Assembly (NCBI GenBank): GCA_032871835.1
Contig: CM065301.1
Coordinates: 10,548,413-10,612,412, forward strand
DNA from: Dipteronia dyeriana
Taxonomy: Eukaryota > Streptophyta > Magnoliopsida > Sapindales > Sapindaceae
Direction of reading: 5' to 3'
Length of the DNA: 64,000 bases
Shown: one piece after another, positions 23,135 through 35,118 of the stretch
Numbering within the stretch: the stretch's first letter is position 1
How the letters are laid out: the number at the start of each line of letters is the position of its first letter
Position numbers and translations under genes: made by a program
The notes under the pieces: model-generated
Told to the model about the DNA's origin: nothing
The model's database searches: none
What the model saw: only the letters and a program-made list of their open reading frames with translations

Positions 23135-24288
23135 TGATGGACATGTCGTTGCGGTGTCGTCAAATATGAACATTTAAGTTCGGCCTCGCAAGGGTGCAAG
23201 TCACAGAGACTAGCACAACAACAAACAAGGGATCGATCTATAGGGAGGAGGGATTCACCGACCGTCTCTAGTTCTAGCTATTATTATAACACGTCGAGCA
23301 GACTCGTGTGTTGCATATGTGGAAAAGTGAATAGTAATATAACTAAATAAATTATTAAAATAATATATACAATGATAGATGGATTTGAGAGATGCATGAA
23401 ATGTGGTTATACTAGGGAAACGACTCAACCGTGACAATCCTCCTAATTATGTGCTACACTCACCTAATCTCTCAAATGTGCAAGTATATCATAGGCTCTC
23501 ATCCCCTTAAGTAATCTCTAATCTCTCTCGATGTCTTAAAGATAGCATCCATATATACCTGAAATCTCTCTCGAGCAATTTAGACCATATACATGAATCC
23601 ATTAAGCTTTTGGAATACAAAATCGAACCCTATACGCTAGCCTAGTGGTTCTAGCACTTTCTAGTCAAGCATAGTGACTGTTTATCTAACATTGTCAAAT
23701 ACGTCACCTCTCGGTTCATAGCATTCAACCATAGATCAATTACAAAGTTATCAAGAAAGTAAAGACTTTAAGCACTCAAAACATCCATATAACAACACAA
23801 GCTCAAGAAAAATGTCGGTGGTCTTTACTTCTAGGTCAAAGATTCTATTTAATCAACTCTCTAGGATGGCTAAACATAGGAAACAAGTTTACCTAACAAC
23901 CTAACAACTACATGCAACAATATGATTGTTATATCATTAAAAACATGTAATTTAGAATAAAGGTTCATCCTCTTGATTTGGAAACTTTTCCACAATCAAT
24001 CCATCACCCAATCTGGTCAAGGATAGATAATCGTGTCTTAATACAAATACCCGTTAAACACAATGATATGAACCAAGGTCAATTTAGCAACTAAAAGTCT
24101 GAACTGAAACCTTTTCTACTCTTTGGGGCTAAAATCTCTAACACTCAAATTACTTAATACATGGCATTTCAAGTCATCCATCAATCAATCAACAATCATG
24201 TGCATCTAATTCTTACTCTAAATTACAAATACTCCTAAACCCAATCATGGACACATATTGATTTCTAACAATTCATACACATACATAT
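23135..24288 (-). mobile_element. Family H solo LTR, first segment (outer copy)
   Basis: It starts TGATGGACATGTCG immediately after TGGTC (23130-23134). The second segment, 56111-57100, ends CTCCGATCA and is followed by TGGTC (57101-57105), so the two halves form one LTR of about 2.14 kb with a perfect 5-bp duplication. The sequence is collinear with the uninterrupted H copy at 25121-27273. It is split by element B with duplication CATAT. Confidence 0.85.
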
Positions 24289-27200
24289 TGTTAACGGAAA
24301 ATTTGCTCAAGATGAGAAATTCTAACTAATACCCTCGAGACCACTACTACAGAGGTGGTGGCCGGGGTCGGTATCTTTGATACCTGACCTGCTTAGATTG
24401 AATCGAATTTTTAATGACCCTAGCAAATGAGAGCTTTATTATGGAACACTTGTGATACACAGGAATCTCTCATATACACTCATAATCTCTCTAGTACATA
24501 GGAAGGTGGTAATTCCGTGCTTGTCGAATAGTGGATACCACGACAACCGTGTTATGATCATAGAATTTAGGCCCGACGTGACTCTTTCTTTCTTCTCTTC
24601 TTTTTTTCTTCTTTTCATTTTTTTGCCTCCTCCTCCCCATAGGAATTTTTAGGCATATTTATATATGGTCGAATCACTTTGAACGGATGTATCTCCCGCC
24701 TTGATTCTCTGAACCTACTCCCTCCTTATCGGGCGAGATCCTTTATTTAAAAGTCCTTGACTTCAAGTAAATAACGGATTTGTCTTTGGTGGAGATAAGT
24801 TTGTTTCCTCTTTGGAAACAAACTCTTGTCTTACACGTATGTAGAATTAATATTGGTTATTACGTAGATATGATCATGTGTGTACTCACGACATGATTCT
24901 TCATGCAGGTCACCGAGTTAGTTGCTTGTTGTCTCTTAGAACGAGGTAGATCCATGCTTTGGTTATGTTATCAGAAGCTTGGGATGGACTTTCCTCGACC
25001 GAGCTTGAGGCGTTCCTGTAGACATTTCTGAGAGGTCACATGGATCTGATCCACTTAGAGGCCCTCGATCTCCACGTATTATGGAGGGGGCAACGGGTTC
25101 CTGGAGAGGTTAATGGGCTTTGATCGGGACACGTCGTTGCAGTGTCATCAAATATGAACATTTAAGTTCGGCCTCGTAAGGGCGTAAGTCACAGAGACTA
25201 GCACAACGGCAAGCAAGGGATCGATCCACATGGAGGTGAGATTCACCGATCGTCTTTAGATCTAGCTATTATTACAACACTCCAAGCGAACTCGTGTGTT
25301 GCGTGTGCGGAAAAGTGAATAATAATATAACTAAATAACTTATATAAATGGTATATACAATGATAAATGGAATTGAGATATGCATGAAATATGGTTACAC
25401 CAGGGAAACGACTCAACCTTGACAATCCTCCTAAATATGTTCTAGACTCACCTAATCCTCAAATGTGCAAGTATATCATAGGCTCGTATCCCCTTAATTA
25501 ATCTCTAATCTCTCAATGTCTTAGCGATAGTATCCATATATACCCAAAATCTCTCTCGAGCAATCCGGACATATATATGAACCCATTAAGCACGTGGAAT
25601 ACAAATCAAACCTTATACGCTAGCCTAGTGGTTCTAGCACTTTCTAGTCAAGCATAGTGAATGTTTATCTAAGTATTGTCAAACACGTCTCCTCTCGGTA
25701 CATAGCATCTAACCATGGATCAATTACAAAGTGATCAATTAAGAAAAAGGCTTTAAGCACTCAAAACATCCATTTAACAACACAAGCACAAGAAAAATGT
25801 CGGTGGTCTTTACTTCTAGGTCAAAGATTCGGTTTAGTCAACTCCATAGGATGGCTAAACATGGGAAACAAGTTTACCTAACAACTACATGCAACAATGT
25901 GATTGTTATATCATTAAGAACATTCAATTTAGATTAAAGGTTCATCCTCTTTATTAGGGAATTTTCCCACAATCAATTCATCATCCAATCTTGTCACGTG
26001 GATGGATAATCGTGTCTTAATACAAAGACCCATTAAGAACAAGGATATGAACCAAGGTTAATTTAGCAACTAAAAGCCTGAACTGAAACCTTTTCTACTC
26101 TTTGGGGCTAAAATCCTTATTAATCAAATTACTCAATACATGGAATTTCAAGTAATCCATCAATCAATCAACAATCATGGGTATCTAATTTCTACTCTAA
26201 ATTACAACTACTCCTAAACCCAATCATGGACACATATTGATTTCTAACAATTCATACACATACATATCATATTAAGAGCATAAAAACACATATATCAAAG
26301 AGCAAAATAAAATTCAAATGAATTTAAGAACAATCAATACATTTATTATACAAGTGTAGGTTTACAATATCCCAAATGGTGATTATACAATTAAGAAAAC
26401 AAGAAATACAAAGAGAAAAAATGAGTTACAACCCTTGAAGAAAACCCTCAAAGAGCTCCTTTCCATGCCTAGCTCGAATTTGGTCATAGAACCCTCCTAT
26501 TCTCCTTGCAATCTACTCTAAATTGTGATGGAGGAAGTGAAAAAGGGTGGTGAAGGTGTATGGTGAACTCCTATGGAGGAAAAACCTCCATGGGAGCAAG
26601 ATATGGAAGAAAATGGAAGAAAATGGAAGAGAGAAGAGAAGAGGCATGAGAGGATAAAAGAGGGGTAGAGATCTCTCAAGAACGAGGATGAGGAGAAAAT
26701 GGGGTATTTATAGCATGGAAGGTTAGGGCAAGACTTTTGGGTGAAAAGACAAGAATACCCCTTTGAAAATGGCTGAAAAATGCATTTCTGCCCAGATATA
26801 CGGTACGATGTGATGTACGCATCAACACAGTGAACCAAACATCACTTTTTGGAGCTTGCTGCCCTTCTACGTGGTACAAAATGCGGTACGTAACTTGGTC
26901 TCGTGCGGTTGAGTACCACACTTCTCTACATACTATTATGAAAACGGTCATAACTTTCTCCAAAAACCTTGGAATCTTGATCTGTAAAGTGTGTTGGAAA
27001 TAAGACCTCCGGAGCTTTCCAAAAGGTGGTTATGGGCAATGTCGTTCAATCGGAGGAGAGAGATATGACCTTTCTAAGTCGGGGTGTCTGCACAAGCTAT
27101 TCCAAATTCTGCCATTGAACCTCCAAAACTCTTCAATTAATCTCAAATACCTTTCGTAGGGAACATGTACCTACACAAGGCACACAAACACATCAAATAC

Positions 27201-27667
27201 CAAAATATACTTGAAAACAAGAACAAAATCTAGAAAATGGGGACCTCAAAAGGTATATAAAAAGCTCCGATCAGGCTTCAAGTTTAGGCTATGAGTTAAG
27301 TTTGACATCTGGGAGCCTTAACCTAGAGGGAGCTTGCTTTGCTTGTCGGGCTTCACTTCGAGTGCTTCTTGAGATAGACTATCCTCCCTTGCTTCCCTGG
27401 GGTAGTTCTGGAGCCCGGCCCTAGGAACCGAGGTTCCTGTATAGGTGGCATCGAGAAGCCCGGACTCCAATGTTCCCGTGGGGGCCTGACCTGGTAGTGC
27501 CTAGCTTCATCCCTGGTAGTTTCGAAGCTCGACGATCCTTCTTTACTTCTGCGGGGTAATTTTTTAATCTGCCCGGGGTGTCATGAATGTTGAATTTGGG
27601 CTTTGACTCAGGCTAGGAGAGTGGAAAATTACTCTTTGACCCCTCTAACTGAATTTTACTATTAACA
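24289..27667 (-). repeat. 3' LTR of element B, interrupted
   Basis: It begins TGTTAACGG and ends ACTATTAACA on the plus strand, collinear with 54885-56110. After subtracting the 2153-bp H insertion and its 5-bp duplication the LTR is about 1221 bp, against 1226 bp for the other. The frame at 24452-24652 is LTR sequence, not a gene. Confidence 0.9.
25121..27273 (-). mobile_element. Family H solo LTR inserted in the 3' LTR of element B
   Basis: It starts TGATCGGGACACG and ends CTCCGATCA (TGATCGG/CCGATCA inverted ends). GGCTT flanks it at 25116-25120 and 27274-27278, and the other LTR of B reads straight through at this point (GTGGGCTTCAAG). It carries a TATA-like TATTTATAG complement near 26703, giving a minus-strand promoter. 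The frames at 26518-26963 are within the LTR. Confidence 0.9.
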
Positions 27668-27923
27668 GAAGTCCCCTCTGACTTGAACACTGGAGGTAGA
27701 GTTGGGGTTGGAGTTGGAGTCAGATTCACTACTTAATTGGGAAATTTTTCATTACAAGGTAATTACTGAGGATCTTCAAATTAAATCTTCTCATTAATTG
27801 TTCGGGTGACGTGTCGTGGGCGGACTGGTACGTTCCCTAAAATAGTCCGGCTACGTTACGGTTGCTCCGAGATTCGAGGCGATCTTACCAAAGATTTTGT
27901 TGATGTTAACGGCTATTCCACCT

Positions 27924-27932
27924 CTATTTAAT
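27924..27932 (+). promoter_or_regulatory. Candidate TATA box for the antisense ORF of element B
   Basis: CTATTTAAT lies about 130 bases upstream of the ATG at 28059, followed by a C/T-rich leader. The position fits a plus-strand promoter reading away from the 3' LTR of B. Sequence evidence only. Confidence 0.35.
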
Positions 27933-28058
27933 CCCGGCCTTATCATCCCTTTCTTCACGCTTTCTTTCAATTTAAAATTTTCAGACTTCCTCTCCCTTAC
28001 TGTTTTTTCCAACCACATCTTTATCTTTCACCCACCTTCAAGCTCTTTTCATCCAACA

Positions 28059-30574
28059 ATGTCGAAATCCTCTGACAACATTGAAGCCTTGGTCAAGGGC
28101 ACTGGTGGCTCTAATTTGGTTCTTCAGAAATGAGTGTAAGGATTCTCGAGCGACGAGGACTCTTCCCCGGTCCGTCAGCACCGTCGCCCTAGTAGGAATG
28201 TCTCAATCGTTTCCGGCTTCTCGAATCAACCCGAAAACCCTCTAAACTTAGTTAACAAGGATTTCGATGTTGGAGAGAGGGTCGACGGTGTTGGGGAGGT
28301 TTAAGTTGTGGTGGCTGGGCTTCCTTCACTGATGCCTCTTCTTTCTGAATCTAGGGTTATCCTTGACTCTACTGTTGACCCACAATCGATCAACCGCATT
28401 CGGGATAAATACGACATTCCTAAGGGCGTCACTCTCACAGTTCCCCATAGGAACTATGATATTTATAATTCTCCCGCAGGCGTGCTCCCCATTCATTTAG
28501 AGGCCTTTGAGAACGGGGTCAGACTCCCCCTTCACCCTACTCTTCGGCGGGCTCTTAACGCCCTTCAACTGACGCCCGACTTATAAAGGCATCTGATTGG
28601 CTTCCTCGTGCTGTGGAGGGAACAGTACGAGCTGGGTTAGGTCACCCGGGAACATGGGGCAGAAGAGTTGGCCTACCTTTTTCCGATTAGGAGCTTGTCT
28701 GGAGGTCCCGTGGACAGTTTTATGTGAAGGCCAAAAACAAGGTCAACTTTATCATCCCTGGTGCTTCGAGAAAATACTCCGCTTGGAAGGAATAGTGGAT
28801 ATTAACGGGGGGATATTGGGGAAGCTCCATATTCATCGGCGGGCATGAGTTCGCGGTTCCCACCGTCTTCAGCGACACATCCTCATGGGACCGGGATTCC
28901 CTACCTGTCGAATCCGAGGTAATGCTGAAGACTGTCATCGCCAAAAATTACTTGAACTTGAGGTTTTCAACTGCTGATCCCTTTGATCCCCGCATGGTGA
29001 ATAAGTATATGCAGATCTCTAATACTACCCCTCGTAAGTAATCCCAAGTCACTATGCTTCGTTCTATTAGCTGGCTTGCTTCTTACATCTCTTCTCTCTA
29101 TTTTTTTAACGGTTTTGGTTGTTGCTCCAGCTTCCCGTGAAGCCCAGCAAGCTCGGACCCCTCCCCTTCCTGCTGAGTTATCCTGGTGGGTCTTCTCGAT
29201 TACCCTAGAGAAAGGGGGCCTACTATTCCAGTTGTTGCTTCACCTGTTCCAGCTCTATCGCCTTCCCAGATGAGATCCAAGATGGCTATTCTCGCATCGC
29301 CCGCTGCTAAAGCTTTAAAAATCGAGGAGGGCCGGATCTCCAGAATGCTGATACGACTACCTCCGCCCCTCGTTAGTGGCCCCCATTACCGCTGCTGATT
29401 CTTCAGTTATATAACCCACCTCTTTAACTAATCCCTCTACATCTTAAGCAGTTTAGGCTTTAAGGGATCTCGAGACTGGTATTCCTGAGATTCCCCCTAC
29501 TTGCCCCCACCGTCAGCTGGGCTCGGTTGGTTAGGGCGAATTTTTGAAAAAGTTCATTGTATCGTGTCTAGGTGGCGGGCTTTCTAGGATGGCTTCCGTG
29601 CCAGTGGACATTCTGGTTACCAAGGGGTCTGCCCTTCTAGCCTAAGTATCCATTGCCTTTATTTTCTGTGATTGCGAGTTTCGATCGCTTTCTAACCTTA
29701 GTTTCGTACTTTGTAGGCTTTCAAGTTTAACGTAGCAATGGGTCAACATGTATCCTTTCTATGAGATCCGGCAGCTAGGGCTAAAGCTGAGGCTGAGTGA
29801 GACATGGGATTGTTGGCGCATGCTCAATCCTTGGTCCAGAAGATGACTTCCAACTAGAGGGGAATGGAAACACAACTGGCTAAGCTTCAAAGAGACCATG
29901 AGAGGCTGAAGCGATATTTTGATCAAAAAACTCTTCAATCTAAGTGACGGACCAGCCAGAGGAATGATTGGAAGGAAGAGGCAAAGGCACTGGATACTGA
30001 GAACCAAGCTCTGCAGGCCTGAGTTGCCAAGCTTTAGGCTGAAGTGAAAGCCTCTTTCAACGAGGAGTATTTCTATGCCTTCTTCCAGGTCGCGGAGGCC
30101 CTCCCTATTCCTTTTGACCTATCCAGCATCGTCGGCTGGGATGGGGAAGACATCATGTCTAGGGTTGCAGAGATGTCTTGCCCTAATAATGACGAAGCGG
30201 GTTTGTCTGCTGGAGATGGAGCTGGGAAGCAACCTAAAATATCAGATCTACCTCCTCCTGTCCCGACCTTCCTTACGTCAGGTCCCAAAGAATCTTTGAA
30301 AGGGGTTCGACCCATGGAGCCTGAAAGAGGAAATGTCATTCCATAGTCAACCGTTAATCTTCTTGATGCTGCCATACCACCTGAGGTCATAGCGGTGGTC
30401 AATGAGGTCTTAGAGAAGGATCCAACTGAGCAACCGGCAATCGAGGGGAATCCTCAGGAAGAGGTGGCAGAGGCGACTAACCATGATGAGAGATCACTAG
30501 AAATAGGAGCTGGGGGCGAGGTTCATCCTGAGGAAGGGGAAGCTGGAGGAAATCATGAGGATGCAGAAGTTTGA
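28059..30574 (+). pseudogene. Antisense ORF of element B (putative gypsy-type transposon domain) with two introns
   Basis: It starts ATGTCGAAATCC and ends at a TGA after an acidic, Glu/Gly-rich tail. At 28480-28660 it reads ENGVRLPLHPTLRRALN and, after a stop, IGFLVLWREQYELG, the signature of the plant putative gypsy-type transposon domain. Intron-like gaps are 29034-29130 (GTAAGTA...CTCCAG) and 29646-29716 (GTATCC...TTTGTAG). A Gln/Glu/Ala-rich, coiled-coil-like part follows (about 29750-30060). In-frame stops at several points and at least one shift mean it is not translatable as is. The copy at 21899-23134 and 57106-58756 shows introns before matching parts, so plus-strand transcription of this family is likely. 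Confidence 0.65.
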
Positions 30575-31079
30575 ATCCATCCTCTTGTAACCTGTTCTGA
30601 ATGCCCAAAAAGGGGGGTGGACATCCCATCTTTACTCATGCTTGATCATCATCATCATCATCATCATCACTCTCTCATTTTTTGTTTGTAGCCCGGAACC
30701 GGGGGTTGGGCTCCCTGTTTGATTGCTGTAGCCTTACCGTGGGATAGGCTCCCCAATTCATTAATGAAATTTAGCTTTTAGACCTGGTACAAATTTTGAC
30801 TTGCATGTACTTGCTTCATTTCTGATTTCCCTCTAGGTTCAGCCTCTATAGCAACCTGACTTAGCTTGGAAAAAGTAACAAGATAGAAACATTGCTTAAG
30901 TGTGAAAGCAGATAGCTAGCTCGGGCTTTCCGACTCGATAGAGACCTGTAGCTCAATGACTTCAGTGAATAGTCCCCTTGTTTGGTCGTAGATCAGTCCG
31001 TACCTATCACAGTAAGCAACCACATGTACACGGAGAATTAGATACTAGTAATAACTAGGACATTAAAGTTAAAGCAAAC
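30575..31079. other. Spacer between antisense ORF and tandem array of element B
   Basis: It contains an (ATC)n run at about 30648-30668 and C/T- and G-rich non-coding sequence that would be the 3' UTR of the antisense ORF. No gene seen. Confidence 0.5.
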
Positions 31080-31540
31080 GAGTCCTTCATCCTCGAGCCC
31101 CTCTAAAGGGTTATAGCCCGAATGAGGTATCAAGTAGAGAATTGTCTAGCCCTCTCTTAGGCTTGGGATCAGGAGGGCTACTGTTACTTTAAACTTGAGT
31201 CCTTCCAGGGAATGATAGCCCGACCAAGGCATCAGGAGGGCTATCTAGCTGTTTCCTGGCATTGAGATCTGGTTGGCAACTATGCTCTTACACTTAGACC
31301 CTTCTTGGGGGTGGTAGCCCAACCAAGGCATAAGGAATGCTATCTAGCTATTTCCTGGTCTCGATATCTGGATGGCAACTATGCTCTTACATTCATACCC
31401 TTCTTGGGGGTGGTAGCCCGACCAAGGTGTTAGGTGAGCTATTTAGCTATTTCCTGGTCTCGAGATCTGGATGACAACTATGCTCTTACACTCAGATCCT
31501 TTTTGGCGAGGGGTAGTGCCCGGCCGAGGCATCAAGGATA
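31080..31540. repeat. 99-bp tandem repeat array in element B
   Basis: The unit containing RCAACTATGCTCTTACA recurs at 31275, 31374 and 31473, with two more diverged units upstream (AGCCCGACCAAGGCATCAG words at about 31100-31240). The array lies between the integrase end and the antisense ORF. Tandem repeats in this region are known for Tat/Ogre-type elements and can seed satellite DNA. Confidence 0.8.
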
Positions 31541-31729
31541 GCGAGGGGACTTCCCCGGCTTATCCCTGGTATTGGGATGATAATGTAGAATTTTCCCGTT
31601 TAGACCCAAATCATTATAGAATATAATTGAATATGGAGAAAAAACAGGCTTTATTGATAAAAAGAAAGGAGTACATTATTGTTGGAGATTAAAAACTAGG
31701 TGGAGATAGCCTGCTCATGAGTCCCCTGT

Positions 31730-32942
31730 TCAGGGGTAGAATTTTCTCAAGTGATCCGAATTCCAGGTATGATCGACGAGTCGACCATTCATGTCTTCGA
31801 GCTTGTATTCCCCATTACGGATCACCACCTTTGCCAAGTATAGCCCTTCCAAGTTGAGCCCTAGAACCCCGTCCGACCTCTTCCTGGTATTCAGAGTCAC
31901 TTTCCTTAGAACTAGGTCCCCTTCTTCATAGCTTCGGGATTTAACCCTACGGTTAAAGTATCTAGCAATCCTGCTCTGGTAAACTGTAAACTTCTCGACT
32001 ACTCGATCCTGTTTTTCTTCTAAGAGATCCAAGCTAGCTCGGAGCTTACCCTCATTGCTCCCCAGTTTAAAATGTTGGACTCTAAAGGAGGTCAATTTGT
32101 GCTCAATGGGAAGCACCGCTTCAACCCCGAAGGCTAGAGAGTAGGGTGTTTCCCCGGTAGCCGTTCTCCTCGTAGTGCGGTAAGCCTAGAGGACCTTGGG
32201 AGGCTCCTTAGCCCATGTACCCTTTTTCTGTTGTAGTTTCTTTTTCAACAACTTTTTAATAGTCTTATTGGTGGATTCCACCAGCCCGTTAGTCTAGGGG
32301 TGGGCTACTGAAGTAAACCTAAGATCGATTCCCAAGCCCTCGCAAAAGTCTTTGAATCGGCCATTATCAAACTGCTTGTCGAGGTTAGCTATAATGGCAA
32401 GAAGGGTTATGAACCTGTAAACTACATTATTTTTTATGAACCTTGTTGTATTTTCTTCTGATATCTAGGAGAGCGGTCCGGTTTTGACCCATCTTGTGAA
32501 ATAGTCAATTGCCACAATAGCATGCTTGGCTTGACCAGGAGCAGTAGGAAGCGGTCCGATCAAGTCGATTCCCCACATAGCAAAGGGGTACGGTGAGCTA
32601 AGAGATGGCAACAGCTCCAGCGGGAGGTGACTCAGGTTTGCTATCTTCTGGCATTCCTTGCAGGATCGTACTAAGTTCAATGCGTCTTGATGGATGGTTA
32701 GCCAATAATACCCCATACAGAGTACCTGATATACCAGAGCCTCCCTACCAATGTGGTTCCCACATTCCCCGGAATGAACCTCTCTCAATACCCACTTGGC
32801 ATCTTCAAGATGTAAACATCGGAGTAAAAGAAGGGATATGCCCCTCCTGTATAATTACCCATCCACCAAGTAATACCGGGACGATAGCCTCTTAACTTTC
32901 CTAGCTTGGTCGGGCTCCCTAGGAAGTCTCCCTTCTTGTAGA
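31730..32942 (-). pseudogene. Integrase domain of element B, broken
   Basis: It continues from the RNase H region across the Sirevirus insertion (PTKLGKLRGYRPGITWWMG). A frameshift near 32785 leads to the zinc-binding H-H-C-C part (H5 and H13 with the CKECQ motif) and the core WGIDLIGPLP. A stop near 32465 and another in the VAHP*TNG stretch follow. The C-terminal part from 32116 to 31730 is intact (PIEHKLTSFR ... LVDHTWNSDHLRKFYP). The first catalytic Asp (WGID) and the final Glu (LVEST) are present, but the usual TDNG around the second Asp reads ANLD, so that residue appears lost. Confidence 0.8.
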
Positions 32943-33718
32943 TAATCTGATAGGTTTTAGTTTGTGTTGGCATTAATTCCATATCAAAATGATGTTTACT
33001 TGTAATAATTTAGTTGTTTAGATTTATGATGATTCAAGCTTCAAGGAAGAAGAAACAACAAGTCAAATTAAGTTATAAGTCTTCAAAGAGAAATGATGCA
33101 ATATGGTTCTACAAAGGTATACTAAGACCTTATCTTTCTCTTACAAGGCTTAGGCACACACACACAATTTATTCATATGTGTCCCTACATCGTGTTGCAC
33201 CATTATAGGCACGCACATACAATTCATTCATATGTGTCTTTGCATCTTTGTGCAGCATGTATAACACATTCACACACTTGAAGATGAATGCGCATGCATT
33301 GATATGGAAATAACATGTTTTGGAATATGTATGATTGAAAACTATCTCTATGTAGTTTGCATTCTAGTGTGAATTGTGTTTGTGTGTGTATATGTTTGTA
33401 TAACATGGATATTGAACTTGGATTTAGTCTTAAATCATTCTTGATTGAGTTTCGGTCATTTCGGTTACTCATACTATTGATTTCAAGTTCTAAGTCAAAA
33501 GATACTACACTTTCAACTCATGTTGCATACATTGTCTTCGTATTCATATATCGAGTCAAATTATTGGTTTCTGGGTTGAGTATCTTATATGTCCATGTCC
33601 GTGTGAGAGTTATGATTTGTAATCCACAAATAGATTCAAATTCCGAGTTCAGAGGATGGAGAACAGTCGAAGAACGTGAAAGAAGCACGAGAGGAAAAGA
33701 AGTGCATCCAAGCACTCT

Positions 33719-33820
33719 TTCCCGAGATGGCGTGTGGCCATCTCGGGACAGAATGCTTGCTGCCCTGAGATGCCTGCCCTGAGATGCATATGTGCCATCT
33801 CGGGCAGCAAGAATTCTTGG
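33719..33820. repeat. Hairpin module in the Sirevirus LTR upstream of its TATA
   Basis: CCCGAGATGGC (33721-33731) and GCCATCTCGGG (33737-33747) form a perfect 11-bp stem with a 5-base loop. A second, larger inverted pair, TTGCTGCCCTGAGATG and CATCTCGGGCAGCAA, follows at about 33758-33812. The module lies about 50-150 bases upstream of the TATA-like box. Confidence 0.8.
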
Positions 33821-34814
33821 GCACTTAAGGGTGTTTTGGTCATTTCTTGCTTCATTCTTATCCCTCTTCTTTATAATCTCTTTCCCTCTCACATTTCATT
33901 CTAAGAATAAATTCAAACTAGTGTGCAGAAATTTTCTCTTCACATTTTCTCATCTTCCAAACACCATAACTTCTTCATTTGAACTCCGATTTGAGTGACT
34001 CAAAGTTGAGAGTGTTTATCTATTCATACTTCATCTTTTCTTTGAAGGTTTGAGTGAGTTTTGTTGCTATTTTGAAGTCTAAACACACAAAAATGGGACT
34101 GCACCTTAATAAATTAAGGTATTGATTTTCTCTCAAAGTTTTCTTTTAAAACTTGGTCAATTGCCTTGGGTTTTCTTCTTCAACATATATTTGTATATTG
34201 TGAGTGTTTTGATTTGAGTTTTGAAGTCTTTCAAAGCTAGGTTGAGTTTCAATTGAAATTATACATGTTGAGTCAGGTTTTGATTTTGCCTATGTTTCAC
34301 ATGTTTGGGATTGTATTGTGCTAGCTTTGATTCTAGGACTATTTGATGATCTTTGATTGATTGATTTTGTGAAAATAGTTCCTCACATGTATTAGGCTCT
34401 CTTAGCCGAAATTCTCACATAATACATGTGTTTATATTCTTATGAGCTATTCATGTGTTTTGGTTGAATCTATGATTAGGAATATGCTCTAGAACTTTAG
34501 CATAAATCTAATTGACTTTGTCATATGATTTTAGCATGTTTTTGGTTTGTGTGATTTAAACTTGATCTTGTGATTTATTTAACATATCTTGTGATTCAAG
34601 TTTAGATCTATGCATGAATCTAGGTTGTGATTGTTATTGAACATATCTTACATTATCTAGATTGATTATACATGCATGATTAAATAGACTATATGTGATT
34701 TGTGCATTCATGCTCATGTCTAGTATTTTTCATAGGATGTGTTGATCATAGCATTCTATGTTGCGTGCTTGTGCGTTTTGCATTCATGATTACCTAGATG
34801 CCTTGTGAGAAGGA

Positions 34815-35110
34815 AGTCTTGACAATAGGTGTGAGACTTATGGTGTTGAGCAAAAAGTCTTGGCAAGAGGCGTGAGGCCTAGGATTGTCGAGCAAGGAAG
34901 GCTTTGCTAGAGTCGGGAGGACTCGGATAGTCGAACAAGAAGTCTTGCCTATGGTCGTGAGGATCTGGATAGGTGAGCGAGGAAGTCTTGACTAGAGTCG
35001 GGAGGACTCGGATAGTTGAGCAAGAAGTCTTGCCTTGGTTCGTGAGGATCCGGATAAGGTGAGCGAGGAAGTCTTGATAAGAGGTGTGAGGCCTCGGATT
35101 GTTGAGCATA
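34815..35110. repeat. Imperfect tandem repeats near the LTR 3' side
   Basis: Units containing GAAGTCTTG followed by GTCGKGAGG and TCGAGCAAG-type words recur about six times at roughly 45-55 base spacing. The same array is at 44317-44620 in the 3' LTR and, inverted, at 60950-61160 in the second Sirevirus LTR. Confidence 0.75.
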
Positions 35111-35118
35111 GAGCGACA

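Larger units (their letters stand above)
32948..35118 (+). repeat. 5' LTR of element C, truncated
   Basis: It is collinear with 42485 to about 44633 of the 3' LTR, with scattered differences. Similarity stops at GCGACAAC (about 35118), so the last roughly 430 bases of the LTR and the PBS are missing, replaced by gypsy sequence. A TATA-like TTTATAATC lies near 33870. The open frames at 33014-33998 are LTR sequence, not genes. Confidence 0.85.

Noticed and set aside
23255..23437. Minus-strand frame repeated at 25243-25425 (60 codons each)
   Set aside because: Both lie at the same place in two copies of the H LTR; similarity reflects the repeat and not a conserved gene.
30073..30402. 109-codon minus-strand frame
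   Set aside because: It is a shadow of the antisense ORF of element B, which is supported by a homologous second copy and intron positions.
31080..31540. CRISPR-like array
   Set aside because: The 99-bp units are continuous tandem copies without unique spacers, in a plant retrotransposon.
33357..33998. Plus and minus open frames of 60-140 codons in the Sirevirus LTR (repeated at 42746-43457 and 62238-62643)
   Set aside because: The same frames recur in each LTR copy only because the LTRs are repeats; they cross the hairpins and TATA region and have no domain.
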